Below the pieces are notes generated by a model, which worked only from the letters and a program-made list of their open reading frames with translations, ran no database searches and was not told the DNA's origin. The translations under genes and the position numbers were made by a program. 64,000 nt of DNA from positions 19,708-83,707 of the forward strand of contig JABABI010000004.1 in NCBI GenBank assembly GCA_014238335.1. The letters are read 5' to 3'. Of this stretch, positions 55,746 through 64,000 are shown piece by piece; position 1 is the first letter of the stretch; every line of letters starts with the position of its first letter. This DNA comes from Fuerstiella sp. Lineage in GTDB: Bacteria > Planctomycetota > Planctomycetia > Planctomycetales > Planctomycetaceae.

Positions 55746-57010
55746 CTAATTCGCGCTGATGCAGTACAGATACTGATTCGTGCGGAACAGCAGCTGGTCG
55801 CCGATTACGGCAGGAGTTGCATTGAAACTGCTGTCGTCGCCGTCGATGATGTTGTGTGCCAGTTCATTGTATTCCGGGCCCAGGGCGACCGCGAACACGC
55901 CGTTTTTTCGAGTCGTCAGGTACATCTGATTTCCGGCCAGCAACGTTGATGCATAAACCCGATCTGACGTGCTGACGCGTTCGCGATAAATGCTCTCGCC
56001 AGTCGCAGCGTCTGTGCAGTTGGCAATGCCGCGATCGCTGATCCAGTACAGGTGACCTTCGTGGTAGACAGGTGATGTCACGTTGGCCCCGATGTTGGTT
56101 GCCCAGATTCTGTGTGATTCGGTGATATTTCCGTCTCCACCCAGGCGAATCGCCATGGACTGGTTCTTACGTCCACCGAGTACATAGGCGATCCCATCGT
56201 GCACGACGACGCACGGTACAACGTAATCCTGCACGCCGACGCAGTTCCACAATTCACTGCCCGTGTCCGGTTCGAACCCCCGCACATGTTCTTTGTAGCT
56301 GACGATCAGTTCGTCTCGCCCATTTGCTGACGCGGCCACAATCGGAGTTGTCCAGCTGCTCTCGACGTCTTCGATTCGCCAGACTTCTTTGCCGGGAGCT
56401 CTGTTGAAGGCGAAAACCGTCTTTGCTTCGATGCTGCATTTATGATGACCAGATCGCGGTACAGAATTGGAGAGGCGGCAGATCCGAAACCTTTGGTACC
56501 GTCGCCGGTTTTCGCCTGCCACAACAGGTTGCCTTCGTGACCATACGCAACAAGACCGGACACACCAAAATAAGCATAGACTCCACGATCATCACAGACA
56601 GCCGTTCCTGTTGCGTATCCGTGATCGGCGACTCGGCGAGTTGCCTTCTGTTCAGACTCAGAAGCTTTGGTGGACTGGTCCCACAACAGTTTGCCATCAT
56701 TGAGATCGAAGCACAGTACGTGTTGTTGCAGGTCTTCTCGATTACCCGGATCATCCGGGTTCAGACCGTACCCCGTGAACGACGTCAGATAAACACGACC
56801 AGAAAAAACTGACGGACTGGAAGCTCCGTTGCCCGCAATTTCGACCTTCCGCGCTATGTTCTCGGTGGCACTCCAGGTCAGTGGTACGTTGGCCGACGGC
56901 GCGGACGCGTTGCCGTCGGCACCTCGGAAACGTGGCCAGTCAGCGGCCTCAATAAGTCCGGTGGACACGAACAGAATGAAAGCGAAAAAAACGATGTTGG
57001 GGTTCGACAT
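55746..57010 (-). pseudogene. PQQ-type beta-propeller protein, split by one frameshift
   Basis: The N-terminal frame from ATG 57010 has a signal peptide (IVFFAFILFVSTGLIEAA), WPRFRGADGNA and propeller blades (FDLNDGKLLWDQSTKASESE, VYAYFGVSGLVAYGHEGNLL), ending near LVIINAA. The second frame continues IEAKTVFAFNRAPGKEVWRI, DELIVSYKEHVRGFEPDTGS, ELWNC, YHEGHLYWISDRGIANCTDA, and stops at 55746. The join lies near 56425 with a single shift. WPRFRGxxGNG and GKLLW-type repeats mark PQQ-binding-like exported propellers common in planctomycetes. With only one lesion this may be a sequencing error; the gene may be intact. Confidence 0.75.
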
Positions 57011-57156
57011 GAAGTGAACTCCGGAAGGAATGATCTGGTGACTGGATCAGTTATACAAATCCTGATTGTTCCGAGCCACTCTTGAATATTCAAATGCACG
57101 CAGGGTCATTAAAGTGATCGCCCCACCTTCGTTCGTAAGATTTGTAATCTGGAGCA

Positions 57157-58026
57157 ATGACCATGCGACACTTGTCTCTCACCAATGACCTCATGGAGCG
57201 GCGTTTCCCTGCTCGTCGGCTGTTCCTGACCGGTATGCTGCTGATCGCCTGCTCAGCCTGTGACCAGGATTCGGCAGAAACGTCCAACAGTATCACGCTG
57301 CCAGTGGACCAGCCTGTCGTTTCTGAGCCGTCGGCCAGCGAGGCACCGTCAACAGACTCCAACGAGGAAGAAACAGTGACGACTGAAGACACAGAAGGCA
57401 AAGTGCTGCGGCATGCGGTGTTCTTTTCCTTTAAGGAAGAATCCAGTGAAGAAGACGTTGCCGGAGTGGTCGGTGCATTTCGAGAGTTGCCGTCGAAGAT
57501 CAGCGAGATCATTGACTTTGAATGGGGTACGAACAACAGTCCGGAAGGGCTGAACGACGGGTTCACACACTGTTTTCTGCTGACGTTTGCGAATAAAGCG
57601 GGGCGGGCGGCATACCTGCCACATGCTGCGCACAAAGCCTTCGGCGATGTGCTGCGACCTCACATGGATAAGGTCTTTGTTATCGACTACTGGGGTAGGC
57701 CGTCGGAAACGGCGATTGAAACTCCGCTGCGGCACGCGGTGTTTTTTCGCTTCAAGGAAGACGTCGCGGCAGATGACATTGCGGCAGTTGAGGAAGGCTT
57801 TGCCGCATTGCCGGGAAAAATCGATACGATCAAAGCTTTCGAATGGGGCAGGAACAATAGCCCGGAAAAGCATGACGCCGGGTTTACTCACTGTTTTATG
57901 GTGACTTTCGACTCTGATGAAGGTCGAGCCGCCTATTTGCCACATGCTGAGCATCTGGCCTTCGTTGAAGTACTGAAGCCCGTTCTGGATGCCCCTCGGG
58001 TGCTGGATTTTGTGGCACAGAAATAG
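57157..58026 (+). CDS. Lipoprotein with tandem Dabb (stress-responsive barrel) domains
   Basis: A 289-residue protein (start at 57157 or at the second ATG 57163 after TCTGGAGCAATGACC). A lipoprotein signal ends LIACSAC; a Thr/Ser/Glu-rich linker follows. Two dimeric alpha/beta-barrel (Dabb) domains come next: residues about 83-185 (LRHAVFFSFKEESSEEDVAG, FEWGTNNSPEGLNDGFTHCF, AAYLPHAAHKAFGDVLRP) and 190-289 (LRHAVFFRFKEDVAADDIAA, FEWGRNNSPEKHDAGFTHCF, AAYLPHAEHLAFVEVLKP). The repeats are strongly similar, so an internal duplication made an intramolecular dimer. Export of a Dabb protein as a lipoprotein is unusual. Function unknown; some Dabb proteins are cyclases or stress proteins. Confidence 0.9.
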   Translation: MTMRHLSLTNDLMERRFPARRLFLTGMLLIACSACDQDSAETSNSITLPVDQPVVSEPSASEAPSTDSNEEETVTTEDTEGKVLRHAVFFSFKEESSEEDVAGVVGAFRELPSKISEIIDFEWGTNNSPEGLNDGFTHCFLLTFANKAGRAAYLPHAAHKAFGDVLRPHMDKVFVIDYWGRPSETAIETPLRHAVFFRFKEDVAADDIAAVEEGFAALPGKIDTIKAFEWGRNNSPEKHDAGFTHCFMVTFDSDEGRAAYLPHAEHLAFVEVLKPVLDAPRVLDFVAQK

Positions 58027-58253
58027 GGATCTGTTGTCCATGTGCTGGAAAGGTGTTGCGCAAGCCGCAAGGACCGTTTCCGTTGCGCCGGCCGGTCCAT
58101 CCGAAAGATGACGTGGACGCCGATACAACGATCTGCGGCTGTGTGCGCCAGTCGCTGGCGAATCGTTGTTGTTGAGTCCGCAACGCAATAGACTGTGATT
58201 AGACCACGTTTTGCTCAGCTGCGACGTGGCAACACCATCAAAGGATTCAGCCA

Positions 58254-59795
58254 GTGATATCTGCAAGACCAGTTTTGTTGTGCGTTGTGTTTCTGCTGTT
58301 GTGTGAAGCTGTTTCAGAAGCCGCACGTCCCAACATTTTGTTAATTTACACGGATGACCATTCGTACCGAACTGTTGGCTGTTATCCGCAGGCATATTCA
58401 TGGGTTAATACGCCAAACATTGATGCGCTTGCGACCCGCGGCGTACGTTTCGAGTACGCCTATATCGGAACGTGGTGCATGCCATCGCGAGCCACCATGC
58501 TGACCGGCCATCATCAGTATGGCGTGGAGTCCATGAGAATGGAGGGACAGTATCCTGGAAGTGAGTACGATCCGGAGAAGTGCCGGTTTTGGCCGAGCGT
58601 CTTTCGTGAAAACGGTTATTCGACCTGTCAGGTTGGCAAGTGGCATACGGGAACTGATACCGGAGCGAACCGTGACTGGGATCATCAAATCGTCTGGAAT
58701 CGGCCGCGTTATCCGGAAAACGCCGGCAACTATTTTTACGACCAGCTGATCGAAACGAATGGTGGCCCACCGAAGCTGACGAAAGGCTACAGCACGGACA
58801 ATTACACAAACTGGGCGGAAGACTTTATTCGTGGCGAAAACCGTGTTGAAGACAAGCCTTGGTACTGCTGGGTCTGTTATGGAGCCGTTCACGGTCCGTT
58901 CACGCCTGCAGAACGGCACCGCAACGACTACCCCGGTCTCAACGTCCCCGTGCCCAAGGATATTTATCCGCCTCGACCAGGCAAACCGGCCTACATGCAG
59001 AAAGTTAACCGGTGGATTCCCAACGCCGACGGCGTTCCTTCCATGAACGGAGGTTTTGGAGGCCAGACGGTTGAAGGGACAACATCAATTCATGGCAATA
59101 CGCTGAACGGCTGGGTGCGGCAGTACCATCAGGGAGTCAGGGCACTGGACGAAAGCGTTGGACGTCTGGTGGCAGCTCTGAAGGAATCCGGGCAGTACGA
59201 AAACACTCTGATTGTGTTTACGTCCGATCAGGGCTTTGCCTGGGGGCAGCATGGGTTTCACACAAAACTGGCTCCCTACGATGCCAACATTCGGTCGCCG
59301 CTGATTGTCAGTATGCCGTCTCAATTGCCGACGGGGAAGATTGTCCCTCATCCAGTCTCGGGAGTGGACCTGATTCCTACGTTTTTCAAATTCGCCGGAA
59401 TTGACCAGCCGTGGAAGATGCATGGTCATGATCTGACGCAGCTATTGAAGCATCCGGACTCCGACTGGAATCACCCATCGTTAACCGCGTTCACCGCGCG
59501 AAGTTATGGGGCAGACACCGATCAGCTGCCGGCTGACACGACGGAAACAAACATCAATGGAATTCCGTGGTACTTCATGTTGCGACAGGGGCGGTACAAG
59601 TACATCCGCAATCTTGTTGAGGGCGAAACTGAGGAACTGTACGACCTGCACGATGATCCCGATGAGCTGACCAATGTGGCCATGAAGCCGGAACTGCAGG
59701 ATCAGCTGATCGCACTGCGCAAAGCCACGATCGCGGAACTCAAACGCACGAATGCGGGCATCGTGGACAGTTTGCCAAAGGTTGCAGCGGAATGA
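58254..59795 (+). CDS. Exported sulfatase, 5 of 5
   Basis: A 513-residue type-I sulfatase starting at GTG 58254 after AAGGATTCAGCCA. Signal peptide: VLLCVVFLLLCEAVSEAA. The formylglycine site is CMPSR at C75; the metal-ligand block is ILLIYTDDHSYRTVG, where a HSYRT follows DD instead of the more usual LGY. Other blocks: CQVGKWHTGTD, GPFTPAERH, TSDQGFAWGQHGFHTK. The DQGF...HGFHTK end groups it with a subfamily found in planctomycete polysaccharide islands. Its stop lies 9 bases from the end of sucD on the other strand. Confidence 0.94.
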   Translation: MISARPVLLCVVFLLLCEAVSEAARPNILLIYTDDHSYRTVGCYPQAYSWVNTPNIDALATRGVRFEYAYIGTWCMPSRATMLTGHHQYGVESMRMEGQYPGSEYDPEKCRFWPSVFRENGYSTCQVGKWHTGTDTGANRDWDHQIVWNRPRYPENAGNYFYDQLIETNGGPPKLTKGYSTDNYTNWAEDFIRGENRVEDKPWYCWVCYGAVHGPFTPAERHRNDYPGLNVPVPKDIYPPRPGKPAYMQKVNRWIPNADGVPSMNGGFGGQTVEGTTSIHGNTLNGWVRQYHQGVRALDESVGRLVAALKESGQYENTLIVFTSDQGFAWGQHGFHTKLAPYDANIRSPLIVSMPSQLPTGKIVPHPVSGVDLIPTFFKFAGIDQPWKMHGHDLTQLLKHPDSDWNHPSLTAFTARSYGADTDQLPADTTETNINGIPWYFMLRQGRYKYIRNLVEGETEELYDLHDDPDELTNVAMKPELQDQLIALRKATIAELKRTNAGIVDSLPKVAAE

Positions 59796-59804
59796 CCGAG
59801 GGGC

Positions 59805-60698
59805 CTATGTGTCCTTCGCTTCCTGCATGGCTTCGCCCATGCCAGCCGGGCTTTCCGACACAACAACGCCTGCAGCTCGCAGTGCGTCCATTTTTTCAGC
59901 AGCGGTTCCGCCACCGCCGGAAATGATGGCTCCTGCATGGCCCATGCGTTTTCCTGGAGGCGCTGTTTGTCCGGCGATGAAGCCGGCGACGGGTTTTGTC
60001 ACGCTGGACTTGATGTACTCGGCGGCCTGTTGTTCTGCGTTGCCACCGATCTCACCGATCATCAGGATACCATCGGTGTCGGGATCGTTTTCAAACAATT
60101 CCAGCAGATCAATAAAGCTGGTTCCGTTGATCGGGTCCCCACCGATGCCGACGGCCGTACTTTGTCCCAGGCCAACTCGCCCAAGCTGCCAGGCAGCTTC
60201 GTACGTAAGCGTGCCGCTCTTGCTGATGATGCCAATCGTTCCGGGAGTATGAATGTAACCGGGCATAATGCCAATCTTGGCAACTCCGGGTGTGATCACG
60301 CCCGGGCAGTTGGGGCCGACCAGTCGTGAGCACGATTTCTCCAGGCCGCGTCTGACCCGAATCATATCCATTACGGGAATTCCTTCCGTAATGGCCACGA
60401 TCAGCTCGATACCCGCATCCGCTGCTTCCAAAATTGCGTCAGCACAGAACGGCGGCGGTACGAACACCATCGAAGTATTAGCGCCCGTCTTTTCCTTCGC
60501 TTCGCCAACGGAATTGAAGACGGGAAACCCATCGACTTCTGTGCCGCCTTTGCCTGGTGTCACTCCGCCGAGAAAGACGTCAACGCCTGGCTGACACTCG
60601 GCGGCATATTCGCGACACTTCTGACTGTGAAACAAACCGGTGCTTCCGGTGATTCCCTGACAGATAATTCTGGTCTTGTCTGTGACTAAGATACTCAT
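59805..60698 (-). CDS. sucD: Succinyl-CoA synthetase alpha subunit
   Basis: A 297-residue subunit of the citric-acid-cycle ligase that makes succinate plus ATP or GTP from succinyl-CoA. It shows [20 protein letters not shown] (CoA-binding), VSIRFLNPLCPG-like block [19 protein letters not shown], the phosphohistidine region [12 protein letters not shown], and [20 protein letters not shown] around the active His. It lies 99 bases after sucC on the same strand and should be translated with it. Confidence 0.97.
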   Translation of the reverse strand: MSILVTDKTRIICQGITGSTGLFHSQKCREYAAECQPGVDVFLGGVTPGKGGTEVDGFPVFNSVGEAKEKTGANTSMVFVPPPFCADAILEAADAGIELIVAITEGIPVMDMIRVRRGLEKSCSRLVGPNCPGVITPGVAKIGIMPGYIHTPGTIGIISKSGTLTYEAAWQLGRVGLGQSTAVGIGGDPINGTSFIDLLELFENDPDTDGILMIGEIGGNAEQQAAEYIKSSVTKPVAGFIAGQTAPPGKRMGHAGAIISGGGGTAAEKMDALRAAGVVVSESPAGMGEAMQEAKDT

Positions 60699-60797
60699 TA
60701 ATTGACTCTCGCTGATTTCAAATCTGACATTTCAGATTCGGGAAGTTTGCGGTTCGGTATGACGCCAAGTGACGTCACAGCCCGACACTTGCGGGTT

Positions 60798-61985
60798 TTA
60801 CGCTGAGAGCGACGCTACGACTTTCCTTGCCGCGTCGGTCAGATCTTCGGCAGTGACAATGTCCCTGCCACTGGCTCCCAGCATTTCGCGAGCTTTCTCG
60901 ACGTTTGTTCCTTCCAGCCGCACCACCAACGGAACGGTGAACCCGACCTTTTCGTAGGCTTCCAGTAATGCTTCGACAATCACGTCACAACGCATGATCC
61001 CGCCAAAGATGTTGACCAGGACGGCTTTTACGGCGTCATCAGACAGAATGATCCGAAACGCTTCCGTCACCTGATCCACGTTGGCTCCACCCCCCACGTC
61101 AAGGAAGTTGGCCGGCTCGGCACCGTGGATCTTGATCAGGTCCATCGTGCTCATGGCAAGCCCGGCACCGTTAACAAGGCAGCCGATATTGCCGTCCAGG
61201 TTAACGTAACTGAGACCGGCATCGCCGGCGCGAACTTCTGAGGCGTCTTCTTCGGTCAGGTCTCGCAGCTCAACCAGGTTCTTATGGCGGAACAGGGCGT
61301 TGTCGTCGAATGAAACCTTGGCATCCAGAGCCAGCAGCTGACCGTCTTCCGTCAGAACCAGCGGATTGACTTCGGTCATACTGCAGTCGTTGTCCACGAA
61401 GAAGCGGCAGAGTTTTGGCAGAAACTTTTCCGCATTGCGAACGGCGGTCTTGTCGAATCCAAGGGCATAGGCCATTTTTCTGGCCTGAAAAGGGAACAGG
61501 CCTTCGGCCGCATCGAACGGTTCTGCCAGAATTTTTTCTGGGTGATTCTTTGCGACTTCTTCGATTTCCATGCCGCCTTCAGACGACATGATCAAAACCG
61601 GCCCGCCAACTTCACGGTCGACAACGATGCCGAGGTATAGTTCGCGAGCGATTTTCAATCCCTGCTCGACAAACAGAGTATTTACCCGCTTGCCTGCTGC
61701 GCCCGTCTGAATCGTAACGAGCGTGTTGCCGAGCATTCGCTCTGCGTTCTCCCGTGCTTCGTCAGCAGACCGTACCAGAACAACGCCTGGCTGATCGGGA
61801 TGCTCCTTGAAGCGTCCCTTGCCACGACCGCCGGCGTGAATCTGAGACTTCACCACCGCCAGTTCACCGCCGAGGTCAGTGAATGCCGATACAACTTCGT
61901 CTACCGATTTGCAGACAACACCATCCGGGACTGCGATGCCAGCGGCTTTGAAGAGTGACTTTGATTGATATTCGTGGATCTTCAT
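60798..61985 (-). CDS. sucC: Succinyl-CoA synthetase beta subunit
   Basis: A 395-residue ATP-grasp subunit, started at ATG 61985 where [20 protein letters not shown] matches the family N-terminus. ATP-grasp blocks: [34 protein letters not shown] and [19 protein letters not shown]; the CoA-side end reads [19 protein letters not shown] and [14 protein letters not shown]. With sucD it forms the usual alpha2beta2 ligase of the TCA cycle. The two genes sit alone here. Confidence 0.97.
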   Translation of the reverse strand: MKIHEYQSKSLFKAAGIAVPDGVVCKSVDEVVSAFTDLGGELAVVKSQIHAGGRGKGRFKEHPDQPGVVLVRSADEARENAERMLGNTLVTIQTGAAGKRVNTLFVEQGLKIARELYLGIVVDREVGGPVLIMSSEGGMEIEEVAKNHPEKILAEPFDAAEGLFPFQARKMAYALGFDKTAVRNAEKFLPKLCRFFVDNDCSMTEVNPLVLTEDGQLLALDAKVSFDDNALFRHKNLVELRDLTEEDASEVRAGDAGLSYVNLDGNIGCLVNGAGLAMSTMDLIKIHGAEPANFLDVGGGANVDQVTEAFRIILSDDAVKAVLVNIFGGIMRCDVIVEALLEAYEKVGFTVPLVVRLEGTNVEKAREMLGASGRDIVTAEDLTDAARKVVASLSA

Positions 61986-62220
61986 ACAGATTGTCCAGGT
62001 GCTGTCCGGATACAGACGAATGACGCAGCGGGGGAATAACGTAACCCGCAGGACGGTCACTCCTGTCGTCTTACAGTGTGCGAAGACAGGGGCCGCGCGA
62101 GATTGCCTAAATGCTAAACGAAGCCGTCACAGGCAACGGCAGGGAGTACTATAGCAATGGCAACAATTTCCTTCGAGTGTGCTGCAATTACTTCGTGTGA
62201 AAAGGGTTGATGTGGCACAC

Positions 62221-62292
62221 AAAAAAAATCTCACGCCGGGGCGTGGAAAGCCAGAGGAATGCTCTGTGCCTCTCCAGGCTCCGGCGTGAGAT
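62221..62292 (-). terminator. Strong branched terminator of the PAS-LuxR gene
   Basis: On the minus strand ATCTCACGCCGG (reverse of 62281-62292) pairs perfectly with CCGGCGTGAGAT over 12 bp, enclosing a nested stem AGCCTGGAGAGG / CCTCTGGCT, and is followed by TTTTTTTT (62221-62228). It ends transcription before sucC. Confidence 0.9.
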
Positions 62293-62421
62293 CCAGCGTA
62301 GCGCTGTGTGAGGGCGTCGACTGCAGCGTTTCACGTTGATTTGTGGCCGCACAGACGTTTTTTCACAGCAGTTTCATTACTCCCGCGAGCCAGTGCCATC
62401 GCTGGCAATTTGTAAGCTGTG

Positions 62422-63270
62422 TCAACGCGGAAAGTGGTGCAGCGGAAGCGTGGTGCTGCCATTATCTGTCGAAATACCTGCAGCGCCGACATTTGCAGTC
62501 TTGTTGTCGGCAACGACCGCAATTCGCACCATCTGTGCTGTGCTGCCAACGCCCAGTTTTCGTGTCGCGTTCGCACGATGCTTTTCAATCGTCTTCACAC
62601 TAATGTCCAGTTCATGAGCGATGCTCTTGTTGGGTAATCCGTCAGCAACCAGTGAAACCACCTGTTTCTCGCGACGTGACAGCTTTGTCATCTTGAGTCT
62701 CGCGGTTTCCCGGCGCTCGCGCCACTGCTGAAAGGAATCCTCCGCAGTCGGATCGGTGTCTGGTGTTGGGGCTCTGTTCAAGGCGTCGATTGTTCGTTGA
62801 GTCGGACGCATTACAAGTGACCCCAGATGCTTCTTCTGGTCACTGAGGTCAACCAGTTCAATGGCTGAACCGACCGCGTATCCTGCACTATTTCGCAGAA
62901 TTCGTCCCACCGCCACAAAACACTTCTGGTGCAGAGGAAATGCTTCGGAGATCTCAGTAGCGGAATCTGTTTTCGATTGTTGCACCGCAATTCTGGCGGC
63001 ATTCTCACAAACGGACTGCCAAATAAATGCGGTCGGCTGACTGGTCCCCTGCATCGTGGTCGGGTCAGATATTCGGGCACGCAACGGATCATTTACCATG
63101 GCGACCTGTCCGTTGCCGTCAAACAGTACCGCGGGGTGACTACAATCGGCTACATAGTTGCGCCAGTGGGCAACCTGATCGGAAGTTAGCGACGTTGAGG
63201 GAGGAGAAAACCGTTGAGGGGCGGTTGCCGACAACCGCGTATTGCTGTCGTGGATTGGGTACGCTGTCAT
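62422..63270 (-). CDS. PAS-domain LuxR/NarL-type transcriptional regulator
   Basis: A 282-residue regulator started at ATG 63270. A Ser/Thr/Pro-rich lead (residues 1-35) is followed by a PAS-like domain (VADCSHPAVLFDGNGQVAMV, FPLHQKCFVAVGRILRNSAG, AIELVDLSDQKKHLGSL). The C-terminal HTH is LSRREKQVVSLVADGLPNKS, IAHELDISVKTIEKHRANAT, RKLGVGSTAQMVRIAVVADN. Sensor and DNA-binding output are in one protein, so signalling may be direct. It lies just upstream of a strong terminator and likely forms a monocistronic unit. Confidence 0.9.
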   Translation of the reverse strand: MTAYPIHDSNTRLSATAPQRFSPPSTSLTSDQVAHWRNYVADCSHPAVLFDGNGQVAMVNDPLRARISDPTTMQGTSQPTAFIWQSVCENAARIAVQQSKTDSATEISEAFPLHQKCFVAVGRILRNSAGYAVGSAIELVDLSDQKKHLGSLVMRPTQRTIDALNRAPTPDTDPTAEDSFQQWRERRETARLKMTKLSRREKQVVSLVADGLPNKSIAHELDISVKTIEKHRANATRKLGVGSTAQMVRIAVVADNKTANVGAAGISTDNGSTTLPLHHFPR

Positions 63271-63819
63271 GAGCAAGGGGCCTTCTGAGATGGTCAATCT
63301 TCAAGGTTGTAAGTCATGGTGTTTGGTGCTGCGAGCCAGGTCGATCTGACGACCAGTTGGTGGGGAATGATTTCCTTACCCTATCTTGGATATTCGGAAT
63401 CACTGAAGCTTCGCGACCATTCGAAAGTAAGTAATTTTGCCCAGGAAGTTCGTGGGGCGGGAACGATCTACGGGTGAAAACACTACCTGCCTGTGCTTTT
63501 GTCCACTAATCGGTTCCGACGTTGATGGCATTCAGGGGGTGTTCCTGCCATCCGGAGTTCTGCCCATCATGGATCACATGTTCCACTGCTCGTCATGGCG
63601 GTTTCTTTCACGAAATGGTGAAAGACTTACACGTTGCATGGAGAAGCCGCACGAATGCGGGAAAACACGTGAAGGAAACGCATTGCGGAAGCAGCAGCAC
63701 GTTGCGGCGTTAAGTTTTCGCCCGCCCGTCCCACGTTGCTGCAGTGCAGCACGGGCGTGCGAACGGCAATTGGCTGGAATCGAGCAACGGCTCGCATGAA
63801 CCAGCCCTGCTGTACGGCG
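63271..63819. other. Intergenic region between purA and the PAS-LuxR gene
   Basis: About 550 bases with no supportable gene. A hairpin-like string lies around 63730-63775 (GCCCGT...GTTGCTGCAGTGCAGCAC...ACGGGC) but has no clear T-tract. Confidence 0.4.
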
Positions 63820-64000
63820 TCAGGATTCGATGTGAATCGTCTGTTCGCGATCCGGGCCAACGGAGACAATGGACACCGGTCGTCCGATCAATTCAGCCGC
63901 CGTTTTGACATACTCCTGTGCGGCGGTCGGCAAATCTTCAAATTGCCGCACATCTGTAATGTCTTCCGACCAGCCCTCGATGCGGCGCAGCACAGGTTTT
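63820..64000 (-). CDS. purA: Adenylosuccinate synthetase, C-terminal end (partial)
   Basis: The minus strand is open from the window edge to a TGA at 63822-63820, giving 59 residues of the enzyme that makes adenylosuccinate from IMP, aspartate and GTP. The conserved purA end is clear: GWSEDITDVRQFEDLP, AQEYVKTAAELIGRPVSIVS and SVGPDREQTIHIES. The rest lies beyond the window. No ORF track entry shows it because its start is outside. Confidence 0.95.
   Translation of the reverse strand, partial: KPVLRRIEGWSEDITDVRQFEDLPTAAQEYVKTAAELIGRPVSIVSVGPDREQTIHIES

Noticed and set aside
63437..63799. Plus-strand 120-residue open frame
   Set aside because: Cys/Arg-rich, without a ribosome site, no family, and opposed by the purA downstream region.
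1..64000. tRNA, rRNA, CRISPR array, prophage or insertion sequence
   Set aside because: No tRNA-like cloverleaf, rRNA core, direct-repeat array, integrase or transposase pattern was found by eye on either strand.

Overview
The window looks like a chromosomal segment of a planctomycete (Planctomycetota, probably a marine Pirellula/Planctomyces-type organism). The reasons are the density of secreted Cys-type sulfatases, the MoxR/DUF58/DUF4350/DUF4129 gene block, Cys-rich and Gly/Pro-rich secreted proteins, OprP-type porins, DUF11-repeat surface proteins and a PAS-sigma54 activator, together with small monocistronic units on both strands. No rRNA, tRNA, CRISPR array, phage or insertion sequence was recognised.

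Layout. Positions 1-7000 are a gene graveyard: the start of a membrane transporter (minus), a decayed NodT-type outer-membrane efflux protein, a decayed HlyD-type adaptor, decayed nitrite-reductase genes nrfH and nrfA, and a beta-carbonic anhydrase domain broken by an in-frame stop. Intact islands in it are a repeat-built Cys-rich exported protein (1075-1413) and a pair encoding a DUF4440 protein and a Gly/Pro/Arg-rich exported protein (3083-5347). Positions 7000-11250 hold a predicted outer-membrane barrel, a polysaccharide flippase and an OprP-like porin. Positions 11400-16200 are a regulatory cluster: ECF sigma factor, broken membrane-LuxR regulator, SpoIIAA-like protein, STAS protein, CsrA and a PAS-sigma54 activator. 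Positions 16300-23140 hold a DUF3604 relic, two amidohydrolases, a large orphan exported protein and a prenyltransferase-repeat protein.

Positions 23600-36700 are mostly housekeeping: guaA, a 990-residue DUF11-repeat surface protein, a STAS protein next to a LOG-family protein, murF and murE (peptidoglycan precursor synthesis, with the meso-DAP motif DNPR), and an FAD oxidoreductase with a golvesin-like C-terminus. Positions 37100-44100 form the MoxR block: membrane protein, DUF4129, DUF4350, MoxR ATPase and DUF58 in one translationally coupled run, closed by a convergent, overlapping SpoIIM gene and followed by an RDD gene.

Positions 44200-59800 are a degradative, exported-enzyme region: an alpha/beta hydrolase, a Cys/Ala/Pro-rich secreted protein, five sulfatases (all with a CxPxR or CxAxR formylglycine site, one fused to a concanavalin-like module and a long coiled coil), a frameshifted PQQ-type beta-propeller gene and a tandem Dabb lipoprotein. 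The end carries sucCD, a PAS-LuxR regulator with a strong terminator, and the C-terminus of purA.

Best candidates for new biology are the CDDYC 19-residue-repeat protein, the sulfatase/coiled-coil fusion, the regulatory cluster with its SD/anti-SD inverted repeat, and the unusually many broken genes (nine) in 64 kb. All family calls were made by eye from protein motifs; no database search was run.
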